Position numbers and translations under genes: made by a program. 9,663 nt of DNA from Candidatus Nanopelagicales bacterium (GTDB lineage: Bacteria; Actinomycetota; Actinomycetes; S36-B12; UBA10799). Where the stretch lies: the NCBI GenBank assembly GCA_025455985.1, contig JALOLM010000133.1, positions 1 to 9,663 of the forward strand, read 5' to 3'. Shown in pieces: positions 1 through 5,740 of this stretch (position 1 is its first letter; every line of letters begins with the position of its first letter). The notes below the pieces were generated by a model, which saw only the letters and a program-made list of their open reading frames with translations, was not told the DNA's origin and ran no database searches.

Positions 1-26
1 GCTTGCGGCAGACCGTTCGCCGGTGA
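1..26 (+). CDS. 3' tail of an upstream gene (partial)
   Basis: Reading from position 3 gives LRQTVRR and then a TGA at 24-26. That TGA overlaps the GTG at 23-25 in the 4-nt arrangement GTGA, common for translationally coupled genes. GNAT toxins are usually encoded just after a small ribbon-helix-helix (DUF1778) antitoxin, so this could be the antitoxin C-terminus. Only seven residues are visible and the identity is inferred from position, not from the residues. Confidence 0.3.
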
Positions 27-544
27 CGGAAGATCCGCTGTACCGCAGCGCTGCGCTTGATCTTGACGCTCACGACGTATCGAGATTCGAGTCCGGGGAC
101 GTCGACCTGGACGACTGGCTACGCGAACATGCCGCGACGACCGCTCGAGCTCGCGTCGCCCAGACATTCGTGTGAACCGGATCGGACAGGTCCGGTGTCC
201 TGGCCTACTACGCCATCAGTGCGCATGCGGTACCTCGCGTCGAGGCGCCGAGCCGAATTGCCCGCGGCGTCCCTGATCCGGTGCCCGCGGCGCTGCTCGA
301 GAAACTCGCACTGGATAGATCACTGCAGGGGCAGTGGCTCGGCGACGTGCTGCTTGCTGACGCACTCGAGCGCATCATCGCCGCCAGTGAAGCCGGCCCG
401 GCAGTTCGCGCCATCGTTGTCGACGCCGCTACTGACAGGGGACGTGCGCGGTATTCACGCTTCGGATCCGTCTCGGTCCCCGGTCGCCGTGATCGGATGA
501 TCGTGCGGGCGGACACCGTTGCCAAGGGGCTTCGCGGGGCCTGA
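23..544 (+). pseudogene. GNAT-family acetyltransferase toxin (TacT-like), interrupted by an in-frame TGA
   Basis: One frame from the GTG at 23 to the TGA at 542 gives about 173 codons, the usual length of TacT-type GNAT toxins, which acetylate aminoacyl-tRNA to block translation. Family landmarks are visible: HDVSRFESGDVDLDDWLREHA near the N-terminus, VLAYYAISAHAV in the middle, KLALDRSLQG before the acetyl-CoA loop, and RFGSVSVPGRRDRM near the end. The frame is broken at codon 51 by TGA (173-175), between TFV and TGSDRSG, where relatives commonly have tryptophan; a TGG to TGA change would explain it. The acetyl-CoA loop reads QGQWLG (codons 102-107), with Trp where the Q/RxxGxG/A motif needs Gly, a second damaging change. 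The GTG start is favoured because it overlaps the upstream stop. A restart at the GTG at 281 would give only an 87-residue fragment without the N-terminal strands. I infer a dead toxin. Confidence 0.8.
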
Positions 545-781
545 CGTTTCAGATTCTTGCGCGATTCCAACGAAATAGCTGCAGGTCGTTCGCTTGTTCC
601 AGGGCCGGAGAGATTCGGATACCTCGCTCCGCTGCAGCTTGGGGTGCGAGGCGCCACCGCCGAACCGCCCAACGTCCTTGAGTTCATCGTGGGTAGGTCC
701 GACGGTTGGCCGATGCTGCTCGGCGCTGGTCCTGTCGCCTGGGCGTAGCCGCCAGCACTTCCCCGTCGTAAGGTGCCAGTC

Positions 782-1715
782 ATGACGACCACCGACGACA
801 TGATCGCTCGTCAGCAGCCTCTGGAAACCGGCTTCGGCTACCGAACCACGGCAGCCGAGGTGCTCGCCGCTGGGTCTGGAGACGGTCAGGGCCCTGACCG
901 CGGCCGGCGTCTCAGTTGTTGTCCCGGCACGCCGGCGGGAGGCTGCGGCCGCTGCCTTGGCCGACTTGCCCACAGTCCGCGTTGAGATGATGGACTTGCG
1001 CGATCTGGAATCGGTGGCCGCTTTCACTGCGAAGGTCCGGTCAGCGGGCGCGCCCGTTGACATGGTGATCAACGTGGCAGGCGTGATGGCCTGCCCGTTC
1101 GAGCTGACGCCGCAGGGGTGGGAATCGCAGTTCGGGATCAACCACCTTGGACACTTCGCGCTGGTCGCCGGCGTCGCCGACCTGATGTCTTCGGGCGCAC
1201 GGGTGGTGTCCTACTCGTCGGTGGCCCACTATCGCTCACCGGTGCTCTTCGACGATGTCAACTTCGAGCAGATGGCCTACGACCCTTGGGTGGCCTACGG
1301 GCAATCGAAGACGGCCAACGCCTTGTTCGCGGTGGCTCTCGATGCCCGCGCGGCCGAGCGGGGCATACACGCGTACTCGGTACATCCCGGCGGGATCCTG
1401 ACGGACCTTCAGCGACACATGCCCCGCGAGGAGTTGCGCGCTCGGCACTGGATCGACGATGAGGGCAACCCCAATCCCCTGTTCAAGACACCGCAGGAAG
1501 GCGCGGCCACCGGGCTTTGGGCGGCTACCGCGCCTGAGCTGGTCGACCGCGGCGGCGTCTACTGCGAGGACTGTTCCATCAAGGGGGTCGTATCGCCCGA
1601 CCACGCGGACCTGACCACCGGCGGGGTGAAGGAGTGGGCAATCGATGTCGAGGCCGCCGAGCGTTTGTTCGCCCTCTCGGTGGATGCGACCGGGCTGGAG
1701 CCCTTCGCGGGGTAG
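782..1715 (+). pseudogene. Short-chain dehydrogenase/reductase, nucleotide-binding loop deleted and frame shifted
   Basis: The ATG at 782 has AAGG about 10 nt upstream and opens MTTTDDMIARQQPLETGFGY, then TTAAEVLA, a normal start for actinobacterial SDR oxidoreductases. At about 868-870 the reading jumps to another frame, which continues LGLETVRALTAAGVSVVV and runs to the TAG at 1713. The missing stretch is where SDRs carry the first beta strand and the TGxxxGxG loop that binds NAD(P); from family spacing I estimate about 17 codons, or 50 nt, lost. The remainder is well kept: INVAG, GINHLGHF, the catalytic SYSS serine, YGQSK (YxxxK), then the HPGGI segment and C-terminal cap. A restart at the TTG at 957 would give 252 residues with no cofactor loop. 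The gene ends 5 nt before the convergent VapC-like pseudogene. The substrate is unknown. Confidence 0.85.
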
Positions 1716-1720
1716 GGGGC

Positions 1721-2119
1721 TCACACGAATGGGTTGACCACGGTGACGCCGTTGTAGTCCTGTCCATCTGAAAGGTCCTCGGAGAGCAGATCATTACACC
1801 CAGATTCTCGAGCCGCCTCGATGATTGCAGCGTCCCAATACGACACGTTGAACCGCTGCATCGTCTCGATGGCCGCACGCACGATCGGAACGGTCACGTC
1901 CTGGATGGAGAACCGGGTGAATGCCTCAACCAGTGCCAAGGCCTGGGAATGCGAGAGGGGGTCCGGCCGGGATTTGCGGGTGGCTTGAACGTAGAACTCC
2001 TGCAGGACCTGCGTGGACAGGCAGATGTCGGCGGAATCGAGGAGTCCTCGAGCGATCCGGGCCTTCGTGCTCTCGGAAGGATGGGTCTAGATCGCATCAA
2101 GCAGAACGTATGTCAACAC
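1721..2119 (-). pseudogene. PIN-domain (VapC-like) toxin with N-terminal deletion and stop
   Basis: VapC toxins are Mg-dependent RNases built on a PIN fold with four acidic residues. Read from the GTG at 2119-2117, the frame gives MLTYVLLDAI, a TAG at 2089-2087, then THPSESTKARIARGLLD and on to NPFV at the end, 132 codons plus stop. The four expected acidic positions can be found (D8, E41, D96 in YWDAA, D115 in LSEDL), but the block that should follow LLDA (typically N-V-L-x-Y-A) is absent and the TAG sits there. About six or seven codons appear deleted. The GTG lies inside the end of the antitoxin gene (stop at 2115-2113), the usual vapBC coupling, which fixes the start. Initiation after the stop would lack the first catalytic Asp. 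I infer a non-functional toxin. Confidence 0.8.
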
Positions 2120-2352
2120 ACTGCACGCTCGTGGACCTCATCTCGACTCAATCGATCGTCGGCGCGGAAGCCGGTGAGACTCGCAACGACAATCCGTTCT
2201 TGTTGTGCAAGGCGGTCAAACTCAGCAGAACTGCTCTCGAGGGATCGAAGGTACGCGACCACCAATGCACTCACTGACATCCCCGATTCGGCGGCGCGAA
2301 CCCGTGCCAACCGATACACCTCATCGGGCAACGTGACGGTGAGGTTCTTCAC
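2113..2352 (-). CDS. VapB-like ribbon-helix-helix antitoxin, intact
   Basis: This is a 79-residue protein. MKNLTVTLPDEVYRLARVRA is the strand-helix start of a ribbon-helix-helix (CopG/MetJ) DNA-binding domain, and AESGMSVSALVVAYLRSL is the second helix. The C-terminal part, about residues 40-79, ends RLSRDEVHERAVC and would be the toxin-binding tail. Such antitoxins bind their own promoter as dimers and neutralise a PIN toxin encoded directly downstream. The stop overlaps the GTG of the PIN pseudogene. The start codon is GTG (2352-2350), with no strong Shine-Dalgarno sequence. It is the only gene in the 1-2352 segment that reads through cleanly, so an antitoxin seems to outlive its toxin here. 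Confidence 0.8.
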   Translation of the reverse strand: MKNLTVTLPDEVYRLARVRAAESGMSVSALVVAYLRSLESSSAEFDRLAQQERIVVASLTGFRADDRLSRDEVHERAVC

Positions 2353-2543
2353 AGGAACACCGTCTCACAGAAACACGGGTTCGTTCTCGCGTCGTGTGGG
2401 CAGCGGACCTGGACCCTTTCGCCACCGGCGGGGCGACCAGGAGTCTCCGTTGCCGCGCATCGCCATTTCGAGAAGCACCACGCGAGGAAATGACCACCGC
2501 CCGAAGCCTCGGTCATTGCCCAGTCGCTTGTGGTGGAGTTTCA

Positions 2544-2612
2544 TGCGAATTGACTCATTCAAGTCCTGCGAATTGACTGATGTGACCCCTGCGAATTGTA
2601 TGATTCATCGGT
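2544..2612. repeat. Three tandem degenerate 23-bp repeats sharing TGCGAATTG
   Basis: The 9-mer TGCGAATTG occurs at 2544-2552, 2567-2575 and 2590-2598, exactly 23 bp apart each time. Units 1 and 2 share 12 bases in a row (TGCGAATTGACT) and about 17 of 23 overall; unit 3 matches over the 9-mer and then ATGATTCAT-like sequence. The regular spacing places the copies on nearly the same face of the helix, as in arrays of protein-binding sites. Multiple internal terminal repeats of this kind are also found at the ends of IS21-family insertion sequences. Which of these it is, or whether it is an operator for the antitoxin gene about 190 bp away, is not decided by the sequence. Confidence 0.65.
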
Positions 2613-2985
2613 GGATTACCTTCGCCGGATAATCCCTACCGCCGCCGCGATGGCATCGCCGTCGTCCCCCTAGGTCTGCTCGCCCCCTAGCCCGGCGCGC
2701 GAATGAATATCGAGCACACGGGCTCATGGAATCTGTAGTAGGCCGCCTTCCATCTCATTGCCGATCTGGCGGTAACTGGCGGCAGGCCGGAGCTCGAGTT
2801 TGAGTCGGCGAATCCAGAGGCAGAGGCAACGAAGTTGAGCTCTTCGGCTGTGCCGCGTCAAAGGTGGGCCCGGAATTTCTACAGACCTGCTACCCGGAAG
2901 GCAGTGCATGCTCTCGAATGTCCGGTACACCCACAGTTTCGCTACAGATTTGCTCCAACTTCAGACATCCTGTAGAGCCCTCAAT

Positions 2986-3011
2986 TGATCAGTGAGGTGA
3001 GGCCCTGACCA
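2986..3011 (-). terminator. Possible weak terminator after the tRNA cluster
   Basis: On the minus strand, TGGTCAG and CTGATCA can form a 7-bp stem with one G-U pair around a 12-nt loop, about 17 nt past the end of tRNA-Phe. There is no U tract, so if it ends transcription it is not a classical intrinsic terminator. Confidence 0.25.
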
Positions 3012-3027
3012 GAGCCATTTGTATGGG

Positions 3028-3101
3028 TGGCCAGGGGCGGGGTCGAACCGCCGACCTTCCGATTTTCAGTCGGACGCTCGTACCAACTGAGCTACCTGGC
3101 C
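3028..3101 (-). tRNA. tRNA-Phe (GAA)
   Basis: The minus strand folds as a complete cloverleaf. The acceptor stem is GGCCAGG with CCTGGCC, the D arm begins GCTCAGTTGGTA, the anticodon stem TCCGA/TCGGA encloses CTGAAAA (anticodon GAA), the T arm is GGCGG-TTCGACC-CCGCC, and the discriminator is A. The length is 74 nt. CCA is not encoded (ACCC follows), so the tail must be added after transcription. It is the last gene of the Glu-Asp-Phe cluster. Confidence 0.97.
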
Positions 3102-3122
3102 GTCAGTCCCGAGGGACTTGAG

Positions 3123-3196
3123 CGACCCCGACCGGGCTCGAACCGGCGACCTCCGCCGTGACAGGGCGGCGCGCTAACCAACTGCGCTACGGGGCC
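3123..3196 (-). tRNA. tRNA-Asp (GTC)
   Basis: This is a complete 74-nt cloverleaf on the minus strand. The acceptor GGCCCCG pairs with CGGGGTC through one G-U pair, the D arm begins GCGCAGTTGGTTAGCGC, the anticodon loop CTGTCAC gives anticodon GTC, the T arm is GCCGG-TTCGAGC-CCGGT, and the discriminator is G, as expected for Asp. CCA is not encoded. It lies between tRNA-Glu and tRNA-Phe with short spacers (35 and 21 nt), so all three are probably cut from one transcript. Confidence 0.97.
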
Positions 3197-3231
3197 TTAC
3201 TGGTCCAGCCTAAGCCGAACCGGGTACCACG

Positions 3232-3304
3232 TGCCCCCAACGGGATTCGAACCCGCGCTGCCGCCTTGAAAGGGCGGAGTCCTAGGCCGCTAGACGATTC
3301 TGCC
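3232..3304 (-). tRNA. tRNA-Glu (TTC) with a non-matching 5' acceptor strand; possible tRNA pseudogene
   Basis: From position 8 of the tRNA onward the gene is a standard tRNA-Glu: TCGTCTAGCGGCCTAGGAC for the D arm, anticodon stem CCGCC/GGCGG around CTTTCAA (anticodon TTC), T arm GCGGG-TTCGAAT-CCCGT, 3' acceptor strand TGGGGGC and discriminator A. The 5' acceptor strand should be close to GCCCCCA. Instead the seven bases at 3304-3298 read GGCAGAA, which pairs with the 3' strand at only three of seven positions. No better 5' strand lies next to it. RNase P processing and charging of such a transcript would probably fail. Either the gene has lost its 5' end by recombination at about 3297/3298, or there is an assembly error. 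Its place at the head of an otherwise normal cluster argues that it was once functional. Confidence 0.75.
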
Positions 3305-3319
3305 GTCGAGGGCCATTTC

Positions 3320-3348
3320 ATGGTACCCGAGAGGTGCAACTCCCAAAC
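3320..3348 (-). promoter_or_regulatory. Candidate promoter of the tRNA cluster
   Basis: On the minus strand TACCAT (3325-3320) matches the actinobacterial TAnnnT -10 pattern and lies 15 nt before the tRNA-Glu gene. The hexamer 17 bp further upstream, GTTTGG (3348-3343), is only a weak -35 match. Position and direction fit; strength is uncertain. Confidence 0.3.
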
Positions 3349-3423
3349 AGCCCCATCCCCCACCGATCGGCGCGGGGGCGGCCGTGTGCACGCCAATCCG
3401 CGCCACACGCGCCTCGAAACCCC

Positions 3424-3429
3424 TACCGT
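3424..3429 (+). promoter_or_regulatory. Candidate -10 box for a leaderless ligase mRNA
   Basis: TACCGT ends 7 nt before the ATG at 3437, and no Shine-Dalgarno sequence precedes that ATG. In Actinomycetota this arrangement (TAnnnT, 6-7 nt, start codon) marks leaderless transcripts whose +1 is the start codon. No recognisable -35 is present. Confidence 0.4.
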
Positions 3430-3436
3430 GAGCGCC

Positions 3437-4573
3437 ATGCGCGTGGATTTTGTTCCCTCTGAAGGCCCGAGCCTCGGCGTGGAGGTGGAGTACGGGGTGG
3501 TGGACAAGGCGACCGGCGCATATGTCGAGGTCGCCGACGAGATCCTGGGCATCGTCGGGGCCGAACATCCTGACAACGAACACCCCAAGGCCAAGCACGA
3601 ACTGTTCAACTCCAGCATCGAGGTCATCACGGGGGTGTGCCAGAACCCCGATGAGGCGGTGGCCGACCTTAAAGGCACGCTGCTTGAACTGAAGCCGTTG
3701 CTCGACGTGCGCGGCCTGGCCATGCAGAGCTCCGGCACCCATCCGTTCGCCGACTGGGACGCGATGCGATTGAGCCCCGGGGAGCGCTACCAGCGCCTGA
3801 TCGACGAGATCGGTTGGCCGGCGCGACGGTTGGCCATCCACGGGGTCCACTTCCACGTAGGGGTGCGCGGCAAAGAGAAGTCGATCAAGTTCATCGACTC
3901 GCTACTCGGTTTCCTGCCCCAAATGCTCGCGCTGTCCACTTCGAGCCCCTATTGGATGGGCGACGACACCGGCCTGGCCAGCATCCGCGCGAAGATCTTC
4001 GAGATCATGCCGACCTCCGGGCTGCCGCCGTGGATGAAGGACTGGGCGGATTTCGAGCGGTTCATGACCGCGCTCATCAAGGCCGAGACGATCCGCAGCG
4101 TCAAGGAGGTCTGGTGGGACATCCGGCCGCACCCGACCTACGGGACTATTGAGTTCCGTATGTGCGACGGCATTCCGACGCTTCGAGAGGTCCGCGCGAT
4201 CGCCGCGCTGGCGCAGGCGCTGGTGGTCTGGATGGACAAGCGCGTGGACGCCGGGGAGCCGCTGCCCGACCTGCCGAGTTGGGTCGCGCGGGAGAACAAA
4301 TGGCGCGCTAGCCGGTTCGGCCTCGACGGCGCGGTGATGATCGACAGCAGTGGCACGACCCAGCCGTTCACGGAGAACATCGCCGAGATCGTGGACTTCC
4401 TGCAACCGGTCGCCCGAGAACTCGGGACCACGGATGCGCTCAACAGCGTCCGTGAGATTCTGGAGAAGGGATCCTCGGCCAAGCGCCAGCGCGCAGTCGT
4501 CGCCGGGGGCGGTTCGTTGGAGGATGTGGTCACACTGCTGCGTGAGGAACTGGCCGTGGAGTTGCGGCCGTGA
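3437..4573 (+). CDS. Carboxylate-amine ligase / glutamate-cysteine ligase type 2 family (YbdK-like, GCS2)
   Basis: The 378-residue protein belongs to the GCS2 family, whose members join a carboxylate (often glutamate gamma-carboxyl) to an amine using ATP; YbdK of E. coli is about this length. Visible landmarks: GVEVEYGVVD (14-23) with the GxExE motif that opens the ATP/Mg site, KHELFNSSIEVITG (53-66), SSGTHPFADW (98-107), the His-rich HGVHFHVGV (135-143), a basic and acidic stretch WDIRPHPTYGTIEFRMCD (227-244), and ENKWRASRFGLD (286-297). The ATG at 3437 is chosen because the protein then begins just before the first motif and follows a -10-like box; the in-frame GTG at 3428 is the alternative. 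Longer in-frame extension runs through the tRNA genes and is not credible. It is the first gene of an operon with the M20D amidohydrolase. The true substrate cannot be read from sequence; 'glutamate-cysteine ligase' should be treated as a family name only. Confidence 0.88.
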   Translation: MRVDFVPSEGPSLGVEVEYGVVDKATGAYVEVADEILGIVGAEHPDNEHPKAKHELFNSSIEVITGVCQNPDEAVADLKGTLLELKPLLDVRGLAMQSSGTHPFADWDAMRLSPGERYQRLIDEIGWPARRLAIHGVHFHVGVRGKEKSIKFIDSLLGFLPQMLALSTSSPYWMGDDTGLASIRAKIFEIMPTSGLPPWMKDWADFERFMTALIKAETIRSVKEVWWDIRPHPTYGTIEFRMCDGIPTLREVRAIAALAQALVVWMDKRVDAGEPLPDLPSWVARENKWRASRFGLDGAVMIDSSGTTQPFTENIAEIVDFLQPVARELGTTDALNSVREILEKGSSAKRQRAVVAGGGSLEDVVTLLREELAVELRP

Positions 4574-5739
4574 GTCTGGCCGAGTTCTTGGCCACCCGCG
4601 GGGAGGAATTGATCTCCTTCCGGCGTGACCTGCATGCCCACCCGGAGCTCTCCGAGCAGGAGACCCGCACGACGGCTGCTCTGGTCCGGCGGTTGCAGGT
4701 GGCGGGCCTCGAACCCAAGGTGCTCAACTGCGGAACCGGTCTGATCTGCGACGTGGGCACGGGCGACGGTCCGGTCCTGGCACTGCGGGCGGACATCGAC
4801 GCGCTGGCCATGGCCGACGAGTGCCACACCCCCTACCGCTCGCACATCGACGGTGTTGCGCATGCCTGCGGCCACGATGTGCATACCGCGATCGTCTTGG
4901 GAGCCGGGCTGTACTTCGCCTCGAACTCCCCGGGCGGCAGGGTGCGGCTGATCTTCGAGCCGGCGGAGGAGAGCGTTCCGGGCGGCGCGATCGACGTGAT
5001 CGACGAAGGCCACCTGGAAGACGTCGGGGTCATCTTCGGACTGCACTGTGACCCCAAGAAGCACGTGGGGCACATCGGCCTGCGCACGGGTCCGGTCTCA
5101 TCGGCCTCCGACGTCGTGCGGGTGACGCTGCACGGCCCGGGTGGGCACACCGCGCGGCCCGAGGCGACCGTCGACCTGGTCACTGTCATGAGTGAGCTGG
5201 CATTGAAGTTGCCGCAGGTCCTCACCGAACGCGTGGAGCACGCGGACAAGGGTCCGATCCGGTTGGTGTGGGGCGCGGTGGCCTCCGGCGACGCCGCCAA
5301 TGTGATCCCGGCAAAGGCTGTCCTGACCGGCACTTTGCGGACCCCGGACCGAGTGGTGTGGGAGGCGCTGGGGCGGTTGCTCGATGAGTCGGTCGAGCAG
5401 ATCCTGGGCGACTCGGGCGTGGAGTGGGAGCTCTACCACCGGCAAGGGGTGCCGCCGGTCGAGAACCACGTGGAGCCGACTGCGCTGTGGGCCGACGCGA
5501 TCGCCGAGGAGTTCGGGCAGGAAGCGGTGGTGCCCACCGAGCAGTCGTGGGGCGGGGACAGTTTCGCCTGGTACGTGGACCGGGTGCCCGGGTGTTACGC
5601 ACGACTCGGAGTGCACAACGGCAATGGCGAGACGCATGACCTGCATGCGTCCAATTTCGACGTCGATGAGCGGGCGATCGCCGTTGGTGTGCGAGCGATG
5701 GTTGCCGCGACCCGGGCCTGGTTCGCCCGTCAGCCCTGA
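4570..5739 (+). CDS. M20D-family metallo-amidohydrolase (hippurate / N-acyl amino acid hydrolase type)
   Basis: A 389-residue cytoplasmic enzyme with the di-metal signature of the M20D group: RRDLHAHPELSEQE (18-31), RADIDALAM (73-81), HACGHDVH (98-105) with Cys100 and His102 as metal ligands, EPAEES (130-135) with Glu133/Glu134, GLHCDP (157-162) with His159, and a C-terminal THDLHASNF with His359. The segment around VRVTLHGPGGHTARP is the lid/dimerisation domain. Relatives remove acyl groups from amino acids or cleave small amides; no signal peptide is seen. The GTG start overlaps the ligase stop as GTGA (4570-4573), so translation is coupled and the two enzymes probably act on the same or linked metabolites. 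All metal ligands are present, so I expect it to be active. Confidence 0.92.
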   Translation: MSLAEFLATRGEELISFRRDLHAHPELSEQETRTTAALVRRLQVAGLEPKVLNCGTGLICDVGTGDGPVLALRADIDALAMADECHTPYRSHIDGVAHACGHDVHTAIVLGAGLYFASNSPGGRVRLIFEPAEESVPGGAIDVIDEGHLEDVGVIFGLHCDPKKHVGHIGLRTGPVSSASDVVRVTLHGPGGHTARPEATVDLVTVMSELALKLPQVLTERVEHADKGPIRLVWGAVASGDAANVIPAKAVLTGTLRTPDRVVWEALGRLLDESVEQILGDSGVEWELYHRQGVPPVENHVEPTALWADAIAEEFGQEAVVPTEQSWGGDSFAWYVDRVPGCYARLGVHNGNGETHDLHASNFDVDERAIAVGVRAMVAATRAWFARQP

Positions 5740-5740
5740 C

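Larger units (their letters stand above)
2353..3027. other. Non-coding stretch with no recognisable gene
   Basis: These 675 nt lie between the antitoxin gene and tRNA-Phe. The few open frames (for example 2365-2562 and 2724-2930 on the minus strand) have no family character and look random. The only clear structure is the 23-bp-period triple repeat at 2544-2612 and a weak hairpin beside the tRNA cluster. CTACAG at 2942 and CTGTAG at 2969 could pair, but this is weak. The stretch may be remains of an inserted element; I see no transposase or integrase fragment to prove it. Confidence 0.5.

Noticed and set aside
173..175. Recoding of the TGA as selenocysteine in the GNAT gene
   Set aside because: GNAT toxins are not selenoproteins, no SECIS-like hairpin was evident, and a second active-site change points to decay.
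557..748. 63-residue plus-strand frame between the GNAT and SDR pseudogenes
   Set aside because: No family character; I see nothing convincing in 545-781 apart from the ribosome site for the SDR start.
957..1715. A 252-residue SDR starting at the TTG at 957
   Set aside because: The similarity continues upstream in the same frame to 870 and then in another frame to 782, so this is a broken longer gene, and the product would lack the cofactor loop.
2113..2352. Part of a new defence system built on the toxin-antitoxin genes
   Set aside because: Both toxins are broken and no nuclease, helicase, reverse transcriptase or other defence effector is present in the window.
2365..2562. 65-residue minus-strand frame upstream of the antitoxin
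   Set aside because: No recognisable domain, no ribosome site, and it overlaps the first repeat unit; probably chance.
3028..3304. CRISPR-like interpretation of the repeated short similar blocks
   Set aside because: The similarity is the shared T-arm and D-arm sequence of three tRNA genes.
3158..3436. In-frame 5' extension of the ligase gene
   Set aside because: It runs through tRNA-Asp and tRNA-Glu on the opposite strand and has no family similarity before residue 1 at 3437.
4138..5073. 311-residue open frame on the minus strand
   Set aside because: It is antisense to the ligase and M20D genes, both of which have clear motifs; its composition is that of a high-GC shadow frame.
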